Assembly: GCA_964512145.1 (NCBI GenBank)
Contig: CAZEIM010000015.1
Location: 1-60,694 of the forward strand
Origin: CAYOHR01 sp964512145
GTDB taxonomy: Bacteria > Bacteroidota > Bacteroidia > Flavobacteriales_G > JALEGO01
DNA length: 60,694 bases
Direction of reading: 5' to 3'
Part shown: positions 35,136-44,910 of the stretch, one piece after another
Layout of the letters: each line of letters starts with the position of its first letter
How positions within the stretch are numbered: the first letter of the stretch is position 1
Position numbers and translations under genes: made by a program
The notes under the pieces: model-generated
Told to the model about the DNA's origin: nothing
Database searches by the model: none
Seen by the model: only the letters and a program-made list of their open reading frames with translations

Positions 35136-36365
35136 TTATAGCAGCAACAAAGCAACAATTATAGCAGCTGATATACCAACAAAATCCGCCAATAAACCGC
35201 AAAATAATGCATGTCTAATTTTAGTAATTTTAACGTACCCAAAATATACAGAAAGAACATATAAGGTAGTTTCTGTAGATCCTTGAAATATAGCCGATAA
35301 TTTACCTGCAAAAGAATCTACTCCATATGTTTTCATAGTTTCTATCATCATACCCCTTGCGCCACTACCGGACAATGGTTTTAATAAGGCTGTAGGCAAA
35401 GCCTCAAAAACACCTTCTCGGATGGGGAAAAAATCAAAAATATTTTTTAACATAGCAATTAAATAATCTAAAAAGCCGGAAGATCTAAATAATCCTATAG
35501 CTACTAACATAGCTACTAAATATGGAATGATTTGAATACTGCTTTTGAAACCTTCTTTTGCGCCTTCAATAAAAATGGCATATGTATTTTGTTTTTTTAA
35601 TACTGAAATCAGAATAAATGTAACTATAATACTCAAAATCAAAAAATTACCAAAAACAGGTAAAATTTTTAATACATCAGATGTAATATTAAAAAAGAAT
35701 AATCCAAATATTATTAATCCAATTGCAACCAAAGAAAATATAAATGGAAGCATTCGTTTTTGAAAAAATGAAATTTTTTGAACCCAAGAAGTTACTAGTA
35801 ACCCAGCTAACGTAGAAATACCCGTAGTGATTAAAATGGGTAAAAAAAGACCACTTGGATTCATAGAACCAAGGGAAGCGCAAATAGCAAAAATACTAAT
35901 AGGAATTATGGTTAATCCTGAGGTATTTAATACTAAAAACATAATTTGTTCATTACTGGCAGTCTCTTTGGTAGTATTTAATTTTTGAAGTTCATCCATT
36001 GCTTTTAATCCCATTGGTGTAGCCGCATTATCTAAGCCCAACATATTGGCAGAAATATTCATAATCATCGCTCCCATAGCTGGATGTCCATTAGGTATAT
36101 TTGGAAAAAATGGTTGTAAAATAGGCGAAATAATTTTAGAAAGATATTGAATGGCTCCCCCCTGCTCCCCTACCTTCATAATACCAAGCCAAAGTGTCAT
36201 TACTCCGATTAAGTATATCGAAATATCTACCGAGGTTTTACTCATATCAAATGTACTTTGAACCATTTGTGTAAATACTTCCGTATTAATTCCGGTAATA
36301 TACTGAACTATACCTACCAACAAAGAGCTACAAATAAAAAATATCCAAATATAATTTAATGCCAT
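35136..36365 (-). CDS. SpmA-SpmB-like fused membrane protein with nucleoside-recognition (Gate) domains
   Basis: 409 residues, multi-spanning inner-membrane protein. The N half has SpmA features (MTLWLGIMKVGEQGG, NGHPAMGAMIMNISANMLGLDNAATPMGLKAMDELQ), the C half SpmB features (FKSSIQIIPYLVAMLVAIGLFRSSG, LPTALLKPLSGSGARGMM). The two halves are separate genes in Bacillus, where they help spore core dehydration; in non-sporing Bacteroidota they are fused and their role is unknown. Lies 4 bases after fmt, probably in one operon with it. Confidence 0.9.
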   Translation of the reverse strand: MALNYIWIFFICSSLLVGIVQYITGINTEVFTQMVQSTFDMSKTSVDISIYLIGVMTLWLGIMKVGEQGGAIQYLSKIISPILQPFFPNIPNGHPAMGAMIMNISANMLGLDNAATPMGLKAMDELQKLNTTKETASNEQIMFLVLNTSGLTIIPISIFAICASLGSMNPSGLFLPILITTGISTLAGLLVTSWVQKISFFQKRMLPFIFSLVAIGLIIFGLFFFNITSDVLKILPVFGNFLILSIIVTFILISVLKKQNTYAIFIEGAKEGFKSSIQIIPYLVAMLVAIGLFRSSGFLDYLIAMLKNIFDFFPIREGVFEALPTALLKPLSGSGARGMMIETMKTYGVDSFAGKLSAIFQGSTETTLYVLSVYFGYVKITKIRHALFCGLLADFVGISAAIIVALLLL

Positions 36366-36369
36366 ATAT

Positions 36370-37320
36370 TTAAATAAATGAAAACGAGTCTGTAAATAAA
36401 AACCCTCTTAAAAAATCTTCTGTTTTCATTCTCTTTTTAGCTTGTAATTGCAACTCATTAATATAAACATATCCATCTAAACAAGATACTTTAAGATATT
36501 TTTTATTGTCAGTAATAATTTTTCCAAAAGGTACATTATGATGTTGTTTTTCAAAAGTAACAGAATATATTTTACACGAAATTTGTTCAGAATTGTTTTT
36601 TAAAACTGTCCATGCTACAGGATACGGATTTAACCCTCTTACAAAGTTGTAAATATCTTGTGAAGACGAATTCCACAAAATTTTAGTATTTTCTTTTGTT
36701 AACTTTGGAGCCAATTTAAAATTTTGAAGTGAAAAATCTTGTTTTATTGACGAAAAATCACCTGTTTCAAATTTCTTTAATGTTTCTATAACCAATCCCG
36801 CTCCAACATTCATCAACTTTATATAGACGTCTCCTGTTGTTTCATTTTCGGTAATAACAACCTCTTTTTGAAGTATAATATTCCCTTCATCAATTTTTTC
36901 ATTTAAAAAAAATGTTGTAACACCGGTTATTTTTTCACCATGTATAACCGCCCAATGGATAGGCGCTGCTCCTCTGTATTGAGGTAATAGAGAAGCGTGT
37001 AAATTAAATGTACCATATTGAGGAAAACTCCAAATATGTTGAGGTAACATTCTAAAAGCCACTACAATTTGTAAATCGGGATTTAATTTCTTTAATACCT
37101 CAAAAAATTCAGTAGATTTTAAATTTATAGGTTGTAAAACCGGGATATTATTTTTTTCTGCGAACTTTTTTACTTCAGAAGATTGCATTTGAAAGCCCCT
37201 TCCAGCAGGTTTATCAGGTGCTGTAACAACAGCTAGTATATTATATTGATTTTCAACCAAGGCTTGTAATGTAGCTACTGCAAAATCAGGAGTTCCATAA
37301 AAAACAATTCTAAAAGACAT
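36370..37320 (-). CDS. fmt: Methionyl-tRNA formyltransferase
   Basis: 316 residues. Transfers formyl from 10-formyl-THF to Met-tRNAi, needed for initiation. The catalytic set is complete: N106 and H108 in FNLHASLLPQYRGAAP, and D144 in EKIDEGNII. The substrate loop PAGRGFQMQSSEVKKFA is present. The C-terminal domain (about 205-316) fits tRNA binding. It follows the DUF58 gene after 22 bases and is followed by the SpmA-SpmB-like gene after 4 bases. Confidence 0.97.
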   Translation of the reverse strand: MSFRIVFYGTPDFAVATLQALVENQYNILAVVTAPDKPAGRGFQMQSSEVKKFAEKNNIPVLQPINLKSTEFFEVLKKLNPDLQIVVAFRMLPQHIWSFPQYGTFNLHASLLPQYRGAAPIHWAVIHGEKITGVTTFFLNEKIDEGNIILQKEVVITENETTGDVYIKLMNVGAGLVIETLKKFETGDFSSIKQDFSLQNFKLAPKLTKENTKILWNSSSQDIYNFVRGLNPYPVAWTVLKNNSEQISCKIYSVTFEKQHHNVPFGKIITDNKKYLKVSCLDGYVYINELQLQAKKRMKTEDFLRGFLFTDSFSFI

Positions 37321-37342
37321 ATTATAAATAATTGCAATCTAT

Positions 37343-38269
37343 TTAATACATTTTTTCTCTTTTTAGTAAAAAAGAACGCAACATTTCTTCATACCCTTCT
37401 TCAATATTTACTCGAATAAAATCTATTTTATATTGTAGGCATTTATTTTTTATTTCCCTAAAATATTCACCTACACTATTTCTGTAATATTCTTTTATAT
37501 CTAAAGGATTAAGTTTAATAGTTTCCTGAGTTTCAAGATCCATAAATTGATAAGGTCTATTATCGTATTCGAATGCTAATTCGGTACTTCTATGTATAAC
37601 ATGAAATACAATTACTTCATGTTTCTTATACTTTAAATGTTGAATGGCTGAAAAAAGCGTATCGATATTTTCATTCGATTCTAAAAACATATCTGTAAAC
37701 AAAACAACCAATGATCGTTTGTGAATTTTTTCAGCAATTTGATGTATAACTTCGGCAACAGAAGTCGATTTGTGTTGATTTACTTTTTTTACTTGAAATA
37801 ACTTTTCTAACTCGGTAAAAATATGCCTTTGATGTATTTGTGAAGATTTCGCCTCCGATTCGAACTCAATATTGTTAGAAAAAGTAGTAAGGGAAAAAGC
37901 ATCGCGTTGTTTTTTTAATAATTGAACAATAGATGCAACTGAAAAAATTGAAAATTGCAACTTGCTTAAGCCAATTTCAGGATAATACATTGAAGAAGAA
38001 ACATCTAATAAAATATGGCATCTTAAATTGGTTTCTTCTTGATACTTTTTAATAAATAACTTATCGGTTCGGGCAAATAATTTCCAATCAATATGCCTTG
38101 TAGATTCACCTTGATTGTAAGCTCTGTGCTCAGCAAATTCTACTGAAAACCCATGCAAGGGACTTTTATGTAGACCGGTAATAAAACCTTCTACGGCTTG
38201 TTTTGATAAAAACTCAAGACCTCCAAAATCAGTAATCTTTTGAAGGTCTTGAAAAACATTTTGTATCAT
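37343..38269 (-). CDS. DUF58 domain protein (vWA-like)
   Basis: 308 residues. The DUF58 core EHRAYNQGESTRHIDWKLFARTDKLFIKKYQEE is followed by a vWA-like MIDAS motif DVSSSM. DUF58 proteins commonly sit beside MoxR ATPases in a metal-centre or protein-maturation system. No moxR gene is next to this one in the window, which is unusual. It lies 12 bases downstream of trxA. Function is unknown. Confidence 0.9.
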   Translation of the reverse strand: MIQNVFQDLQKITDFGGLEFLSKQAVEGFITGLHKSPLHGFSVEFAEHRAYNQGESTRHIDWKLFARTDKLFIKKYQEETNLRCHILLDVSSSMYYPEIGLSKLQFSIFSVASIVQLLKKQRDAFSLTTFSNNIEFESEAKSSQIHQRHIFTELEKLFQVKKVNQHKSTSVAEVIHQIAEKIHKRSLVVLFTDMFLESNENIDTLFSAIQHLKYKKHEVIVFHVIHRSTELAFEYDNRPYQFMDLETQETIKLNPLDIKEYYRNSVGEYFREIKNKCLQYKIDFIRVNIEEGYEEMLRSFLLKREKMY

Positions 38270-38281
38270 ATGTTACTATCT

Positions 38282-38602
38282 TTACGATAGTTGAGCATCT
38301 AATTTTTGAGTTAGAACATTTTTTGGTGCTGCACCAACATGTTTATCTACAACTTCTCCATTTTTAATAAATAAAATGGTAGGTATACTTCGAATTCCAT
38401 ATTTAGAGGAAATATTAGGATTATTGTCAACATTCAGTTTACCAACCAATGCCTTACCATTATAATCATTGGATATTTCTTCTACTACAGGTCCTACCAT
38501 TCGACATGGACCACACCACTCAGCCCAAAAATCAATCATTACGGGTTTATCGCTTTTTAAGACTAACTCATCAAAGTTTCCGTCTGTAATTTCTACTGCC
38601 AT
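38282..38602 (-). CDS. trxA: Thioredoxin
   Basis: 106 residues, complete: starts MAVEITDGNF at ATG 38602. The redox motif WCGPC has C30 and C33; cis-proline in IRSIPTILF. It reduces disulfides in the cytoplasm, fed by thioredoxin reductase. The 100-N gap begins 2 bases upstream of its start codon, so its promoter is not readable. A longer frame through the gap to dnaE is an artefact of the N run. Confidence 0.97.
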   Translation of the reverse strand: MAVEITDGNFDELVLKSDKPVMIDFWAEWCGPCRMVGPVVEEISNDYNGKALVGKLNVDNNPNISSKYGIRSIPTILFIKNGEVVDKHVGAAPKNVLTQKLDAQLS

Positions 38603-38604
38603 AT

Positions 38605-38704
38605 NNNNNNNNNNNNNNNNNNNNNNNNNNNNNNNNNNNNNNNNNNNNNNNNNNNNNNNNNNNNNNNNNNNNNNNNNNNNNNNNNNNNNNNNNNNNNNNN
38701 NNNN
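38605..38704. other. Assembly gap (100 N) between dnaE and trxA
   Basis: The round number of 100 suggests a scaffolder default of unknown true length. It hides the dnaE stop codon and the trxA promoter. Confidence 1.
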
Positions 38705-41700
38705 CGTTATTAACATCTACCTGTACAATTCTAGAAAATAATAGTACTTGTAAGTTATCTTTTTCGGATTGTAACAAAAATTTAACTTTTGAAGTTCCCT
38801 TATTGTTCTTAAAAATTTCAAATAAATGTTTCGTTGATTGATCATTAATTTCTTCTAAATTAAGTTTTACTGTTAATTGATTCGTAAACTTTTGTCGAAC
38901 ATTTTGAAGAAGATCAATATTCAATATTTTTACTTCTAATTCTGATTCGTTATACATTTTATGAACTACCTTAGCCTTTAGATATAAAAACCAACCTACA
39001 TTTAAAAAGTTTTTAAATTGAACATAATCTTGAGAAAAAAGATAAAATTGATGTGAATTTTCGTAATCTTCTATGGTAAAAGTTCCATAAGGTTTACCTG
39101 TTTTACTTGTTCTATGAGAAGCTTCGGTTACAATACCTGCCAAAGTAATTTCTTTATCTTTTAAATTCTGCAATTCTTTTAAATCACTTGTATTAGCACT
39201 GCAAAAATGAAGCATTTCGATTTTATAATCATCTAAGGGGTGTCCGCTAATATAAACACCTACCACTTCTTTTTCTTTAGATAGTTTTTCTAATGCGCCC
39301 CACTCTTCACATTTTGGTAAACTTGGCTCAGGTATTTCTGATTCAGATGCCTCTCCAAATAGAGAAACTTGGGATGAGTTTAAACCATTTTGATGATTGT
39401 TTCCATATTTAATAAGTTTTTCAATAAAAATTTGATTTGAATCTTCTACATAAAAAAACTGAGCTCGGTGAATATTTTCAAATGTATCAAAAGCCCCACT
39501 TAATGCTAAGCTTTCTAATACTTTTTTATTGACTGATTTTAATTCAATTCTCCTAATAAAATCAAATACACTTTTGTAGTTTCCATTTTTTTTTCGTTCA
39601 TCAACAATGGCTTGAACCGCCCCCTCACCTACTCCTTTTATTGCCCCTAAACCAAATCGAATTTCATTATTTTTATTAACAGCAAACTTGTAATAACTTT
39701 CATTCACATCAGGCCCTAAAACCTTAAGTCCCATCCTTTTACATTCTTCCATAAAAAATGTCACTTTTTTTATGTCGTTCATGTTATTGGTAAGAACTGC
39801 CGCCATGTATTCAGAAGGGTAATTCGCTTTTAAATAAGCTGTATGAAACGCTACAACGGAATAACAAGTTGAATGCGATTTATTAAAAGCATATTCAGCA
39901 AATGCCTCCCAATCTTTCCAAATTTTTTCCGCAATTTCAACCGAATGATTATTTTTAGAACACCCATCTATAAATTTCGGCTTTAACTCATCTAGCAAGG
40001 CTCTTATTTTTTTTCCCATTGCTTTTCGCAATAAATCGGCCTGACCTTTTGTAAATCCTGCTAATTTTTGGGATAATAACATAACCTGCTCCTGATATAC
40101 TGTAATCCCATAAGTATCTTTAAGATATTCTTCCATTTCTGGAAGGTCATAATGAATAGGTTCTTTGCCGTGTTTACGCGCAATAAAATTAGGAATATAT
40201 TCTAACGGCCCTGGCCTATATAAGGCATTCATGGCTATTAGATCGTCAAATTTATCAGGTTTTAGCTGCTTTAGATACTTTTGCATGCCTGCCGACTCAA
40301 ACTGAAATGTGCCATTGGTTTCTCCCTTTTGATATAGCTCGTACGTTTTAGAGTCATCTAAAGGAATTTCATCTACATCAATATGAATTTGATGTATTTT
40401 TTTAATAATTTCAATAGCATCTTTAATAATAGTGAGCGTTTTTAATCCTAAAAAGTCCATTTTTAATAACCCGGCACTTTCAACTACACTATTATCAAAC
40501 TGGGTAACGAGCAAATCAGAATCTTTTGAAATAGTTACCGGAATTAACTCGGTAATATCTTTGGGTGTAATAATAACTCCACAAGCATGCGTTCCTGTAT
40601 TTCTAACAGAACCCTCTATAACTTCAGCTTGTTTCAATATTTTTCCCTCTAGCGTATTTTTATTTTTTATTTCTTCTAATTCTTTTACCTCCTTAAACGC
40701 TTTTTTTAAACTTGTACCAGGTGTATCTGGAACTAATTTCGCTAAACGATCGGTATCAGAAAGTGGTAAATCTAATACTCGGCCGGCATCACGAATGCTT
40801 GATTTGGCAGCCATAGTGCCATATGTAATAATTTGGGCTACTTGTTTTTTACCGTACTTATTAATGACATAGTCCATTACCTTAGATCGACCTACATCAT
40901 CAAAATCTATATCTATATCAGGTAAAGATACCCTATCGGGATTTAAAAACCTTTCAAAAAGTAAGTCGTATTTAATGGGATCAACATTTGTAATTCCAAT
41001 GCAATAGGCTACAGCTGAACCTGCTGCGGACCCTCTACCGGGACCCACACTTACACCCATTTTTTTAGCTTCATTGGTAAAATCTTGTACTATTAAAAAA
41101 TATCCGGGATAACCAGTTTTTTTAATTACTTCTAACTCAAAATCTAATCTTTCTTTAATGGTATCGGTAATATCAGGATACTTTTTTTTAGCTCCTTCAT
41201 AGGTTAGATATCTTAAATAATCATCTTCAGAAGAAAATTCATCAGGAATTTTAAACTCTGGTAGTAAAACATCTCTTTCGAGTTTAAATATTTCTACTTT
41301 CTCAACTATTTCTTGAATATTTTTAATAGAATCAGGAATATCAGCAAATAACTCCTTCATTTCCTGAGGAGATTTATAATAATATTGATCGTTGGCAAAT
41401 CCATATCTAAAGCCTCTACCTCTTCCTATAGGTGTATTTTGTTTTTCTCCTTCTTTAATACACAATAAAATATCATGGGCATCGGCATCCTTTTGCTCTA
41501 AATAATAAACGTTATTAGTTGCCACGATTTTTACCTGATGTTTTAAGGCAAGTTTTATGAGGATTTTATTGACCACTTCTTCTTCTTCAAGTCCATGCCT
41601 CGTTATTTCGAGATAAAAATCATCCCCAAATTGTTTTTTCCACCATAACAATTCTTCTTCGGCTTGAGATTCCCCTACATTTAGAATTAATTGACCAATA

Positions 41701-42866
41701 CTTCCATTGGTACTGCAGGATAACACGATGATGTCTTCTTTATATTGTTCAATTAGCTTTTTATCGATGCGCGGCACATAATAAAATCCATCAATATGTG
41801 AAATAGAACATAATTTTGCTATGTTTTGATATCCTTTATAACTTTTGGCAATAAATACATCTTGTACAAAATGGTCTTTTTGATCCTTATTGGTATGATC
41901 TTTAGCTAAATAAAACTCACATCCTACAATAGGTTTGATATCTGATTTAATACATTGCTTAACAAATTGAAATACCCCATACATATTGGCCGTATCGGTT
42001 AATGCCACAGATGTTAATCCGTATTCCTTTGTTTTTTGAATAATACCATCAATAGAAACCGTACTTTGCAATACCGAAAATTGAGAATGACCGTGTAAAT
42101 GAACAAAAGGGAAATTTTCTAAAACAGAATGATCGACCTTTTCAAAATTTTGCTCCGATATATTTTCTTCACTTGAAGTAGTCTTATTTTCATCAGTTAA
42201 ATTAATAGCTATTCCTATAGGCATTACAACAGTTGGATTTGCCAAAACAAATGCATTACGCATTTCAGGAGTAAATTCTAGGAGATTATCTCCAATAATT
42301 TTTAAACGAATTAACTCTAAAAAGCATCTAGCGGTTGCTTCAACATCTGCAGCTGCATTATGGGCATTTCCAAAATCTTGTAAAAAAAGTTTTTCGTGTA
42401 GTTCGGTTAATGTTGGCCACTTAAACTTTCCTCCTTTACCACCGGGTAAGGCACAATAATCTGATGAAAGCTGACAAGTATCTAATATTTTATAACTTGA
42501 TAAATTCTCTTTACCATATAAACGATAATATTCCGAACCAAGAACATTTATATCGAAGGTTATATTATGACCAGCTAAAAATTTAGATTTTTTAAGCGCC
42601 TCATTAAAATATTCTAAAACCGTTTCTAAATTTTCACCTTCGTTTGTTGCCTTTTCGGTAGATATACCATGAATTTTTTCAGCATTATACGGAATGGTAA
42701 ATCCATCTGGTTTAATAATATAGTTTTTAACCTCAATTAATTTTCCCGTTTCATCATGCAATTGCCAAGCTAACTGTACAACTCGGGGCCAATTATCTAA
42801 TTCATGAATAGGAGCATTATAATTTCGGGGTAAGCCAGTAGTTTCTGTATCAAAAATTAAAAACAT
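38705..42866 (-). CDS. dnaE: DNA polymerase III alpha subunit with N-terminal fused DnaQ-like exonuclease, 3-prime partial
   Basis: About 1387 residues readable; the C-terminus is in the gap. Residues 1-190 are a DEDDh 3-prime to 5-prime exonuclease: D6 and E8 in FDTETTGLP, HNITFDINVL and HNAAADVEATARCF. PHP domain from about 253 (H256-L-H258-G-H260), polymerase palm with catalytic D652 and D654 in PDIDIDFDD, thumb/fingers (GPGRGSAAGSAVAYC), HhH and OB parts toward the C-terminus. Fusion of proofreading to the polymerase is, to my memory, typical of Flavobacteriia. The PHP site is degenerate: SVLQS replaces the metal-ligand Asp (LLDG) and LTDTAN replaces TDHGN. Upstream is fumC after 30 bases. 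Confidence 0.95.
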
Positions 42867-42896
42867 GTAATGTGTTATATTTTATGGAAGATATAT

Positions 42897-44306
42897 TTAA
42901 CCGACATATTCTTTTAATTTACCAACCATATTTATAGGATCAACCCAGGCATTAAATTCTACTTCCGTTAAGTAACCTAATTCGAGTGCCGCTTCTTTTA
43001 ATGTTTTATTTTCTTTATGAGCTTTTTTAGCGATACTAGCAGCTTTTTCATAGCCTATATGAGGATTTAAAGCTGTTACTAACATAAGTGAATTATCTAA
43101 ATTTTGCTTTATAGCTGTAAAATTAGGCTCTATTCCTAATGCGCAATTTGTGTTAAATGAAACACAAGCATCTCCAATTAATCGAGCTGACTGTATAGCA
43201 TTATAAGCGATTAAAGGTTTAAATACATTAAGTTGAAAGTGACCATTCATTCCTCCAGTAGTAACAGCTACATCGTTTCCTACTACCTGTGCGCACACCA
43301 TAGTCATAGCTTCGGGTTGGGTAGGATTTACTTTTCCGGGCATAATTGAAGACCCAGGCTCGTTATCTGGAATAATAATTTCTCCTATTCCGCATCTTGG
43401 TCCTGATGCTAGTAATCTGATATCATTAGCAATTTTCATTAAACTAACGGCCAATTGTTTTAATGCACCATGAGTTTCAACAACGGCATCATGAGAAGCT
43501 AGGGCTTCAAATTTATTTTCAGCAGTAACAAAAGGTAATCCCGTTAAACGAGCAATTTTTTCGGCTACAATTTCTGAATATCCTTCAGGTGTATTAATTC
43601 CGGTGCCTACTGCTGTACCCCCCAGAGCTAACTCCGACAAATGTGGTAAAGTATTTTTTAATGCTTTTAACCCATGATTAAGCTGTGAAACATATCCTGA
43701 AAATTCTTGACCTAACGTTAATGGTGTCGCATCCATTAAATGCGTTCTGCCAATTTTTACGATAGTGTTGAAATTTTTAGATTTTATGAATAATGTATCT
43801 CGTAACTTTTCAATTCCGGGAATTGTAACTTCTGATATTTTTTTATACAAAGCAATATTCAATGCTGTAGGAAAAGTATCGTTAGATGACTGAGATTTAT
43901 TTACATCATCGTTTGGATGAATAATCTTATTTGAGTCTGTCAAACTTCCTCCTTGTAAAACATGAGCCCTATTTGCTATCACTTCGTTAACGTTCATATT
44001 ACTTTGAGTACCAGATCCGGTTTGCCAAATTACGAGAGGAAATTGATCGTCTAATTTGCCTTGTAATATTTCATCACACACATTGGAAATAAGTTTCATT
44101 TTCTCTTCCGATAATATCCCTAATTGATGGTTTGTTTGTGCTGCTGCTTTTTTAAGATATGCAAATGCATAAATTATTTCTAAAGGCATACTAGCTTCTT
44201 GACCAATTTTAAAATTATTTCTTGATCTTTCTGTTTGTGCCCCCCAATATTTATCAGCAGGAACTTTTACATCACCCATAGTGTCTTTTTCTATTCTATA
44301 TTCCAT
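42897..44306 (-). CDS. fumC: Fumarate hydratase class II
   Basis: 469 residues. Iron-independent fumarase of the TCA cycle (fumarate to L-malate). Typical start (MGDVKVPADKYWGAQTERSRNNFKIG), TGSGTQSNMNVNEVIANRA, IGRTHLMDATPLTLGQEFSGY with the catalytic-base region, and the superfamily signature GSSIMPGKVNPTQPEAM. The tetramer active site is complete. The gene precedes dnaE by 30 bases on the same strand. A run of 18 A (18 T on the coding strand) sits 5 bases upstream of its start. Confidence 0.97.
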   Translation of the reverse strand: MEYRIEKDTMGDVKVPADKYWGAQTERSRNNFKIGQEASMPLEIIYAFAYLKKAAAQTNHQLGILSEEKMKLISNVCDEILQGKLDDQFPLVIWQTGSGTQSNMNVNEVIANRAHVLQGGSLTDSNKIIHPNDDVNKSQSSNDTFPTALNIALYKKISEVTIPGIEKLRDTLFIKSKNFNTIVKIGRTHLMDATPLTLGQEFSGYVSQLNHGLKALKNTLPHLSELALGGTAVGTGINTPEGYSEIVAEKIARLTGLPFVTAENKFEALASHDAVVETHGALKQLAVSLMKIANDIRLLASGPRCGIGEIIIPDNEPGSSIMPGKVNPTQPEAMTMVCAQVVGNDVAVTTGGMNGHFQLNVFKPLIAYNAIQSARLIGDACVSFNTNCALGIEPNFTAIKQNLDNSLMLVTALNPHIGYEKAASIAKKAHKENKTLKEAALELGYLTEVEFNAWVDPINMVGKLKEYVG

Positions 44307-44311
44307 AATTT

Positions 44312-44329
44312 AAAAAAAAAAAAAAAAAA
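44312..44329. repeat. 18-base A homopolymer upstream of fumC
   Basis: A uninterrupted run of 18 A on the plus strand, 5 bases above the fumC ATG, in the divergent region with the small gene at 44367. Long homopolymers slip in replication and are also hard to sequence. Confidence 0.95.
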
Positions 44330-44366
44330 TGTAACAAATTAATTTAATTATACGTTGTAATGAAGT

Positions 44367-44543
44367 ATGAAAAATTTATCAGGTATATTTTTAATTTCTT
44401 CTTTTTTATTAATCATATCCTCTTGGTTATACTTAAGGCCTGATAAAACTAATATTACCAGTAAACAAAACGATAAGTTACTAAATAATTCTTCACTAAG
44501 TACTCGTTTAATGACTGATACGACAAAAACAAAAGATTATTAG
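44367..44543 (+). CDS. Small single-span membrane or exported protein, 58 residues
   Basis: ATG at 44367 to TAG at 44541-44543: MKNLSGIFLISSFLLIISSWLYL is a strongly hydrophobic N-terminal segment after a Lys, then a polar Asn/Ser/Thr/Lys-rich tail (PDKTNITSKQNDKLLNNSS). It is the only reasonable coding use of the 233 bases between the fumC and SCP2 starts and ends, and its stop overlaps the SCP2 stop by 4 bases, convergent. I do not recognise a family. It may be a signal-anchored small protein or chance; no TAnnTTTG box or Shine-Dalgarno is seen. Confidence 0.45.
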   Translation: MKNLSGIFLISSFLLIISSWLYLRPDKTNITSKQNDKLLNNSSLSTRLMTDTTKTKDY

Positions 44544-44863
44544 TTTTTAATTTTATCAAACATTTGAGTAAATTGCATCATAAGTGGTATGTTGCTAATT
44601 TTGAGTTTTCCTGTAAATAATGCCCATTCCGGTTTAGTTTTTCCGCTTTCAATTTCAGAATAAATTTTATCTGAAGATTTAACAATACAATCTGCATTAC
44701 CATTTAATCCTTCAGACACTTTGCATATTCCATCCATTATTGAAACGGTAAAGTTCCCCCCTTCAGATCCATCTAAAATGACATGATAATTAGCATTTTT
44801 ACCATTCCACTTATCTTTATTAAAACGCTGCTCCAAACTTAATATTAATTCTTTCGCTTTCAT
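44540..44863 (-). CDS. SCP2 sterol-binding-domain protein
   Basis: 107 residues, all one SCP2 domain: GKNANYHVILDGSEGGNFTVSI, then ADCIVKSSDKIYSEIESGKTKPEWALFTGKLKISN. SCP2 folds hold a lipid in a hydrophobic tunnel; single-domain bacterial copies are of unknown role, perhaps fatty acyl or quinone carriers. It lies 47 bases after the M13 peptidase gene's stop in the opposite reading sense of the small gene at 44367, with which it converges. Confidence 0.88.
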   Translation of the reverse strand: MKAKELILSLEQRFNKDKWNGKNANYHVILDGSEGGNFTVSIMDGICKVSEGLNGNADCIVKSSDKIYSEIESGKTKPEWALFTGKLKISNIPLMMQFTQMFDKIKN

Positions 44864-44910
44864 ATTATTATATTATTGGTAAAATATTAATAAATAGTCA
44901 CTTTTAGTAA

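Noticed and set aside
38282..38741. Frames through the 100-N gap joining trxA or dnaE to each other
   Set aside because: Both depend on unread bases. TrxA begins at its own ATG 38602 and the dnaE end is hidden.
40432..40872. 146-codon plus-strand frame within dnaE
   Set aside because: Shadow of the palm region of DnaE; no family features.
44367..44543. Reading the fumC-SCP2 interval as wholly non-coding
   Set aside because: A signal-like hydrophobic start and full-length fit make a small gene more likely than not listing it, though confidence is moderate.
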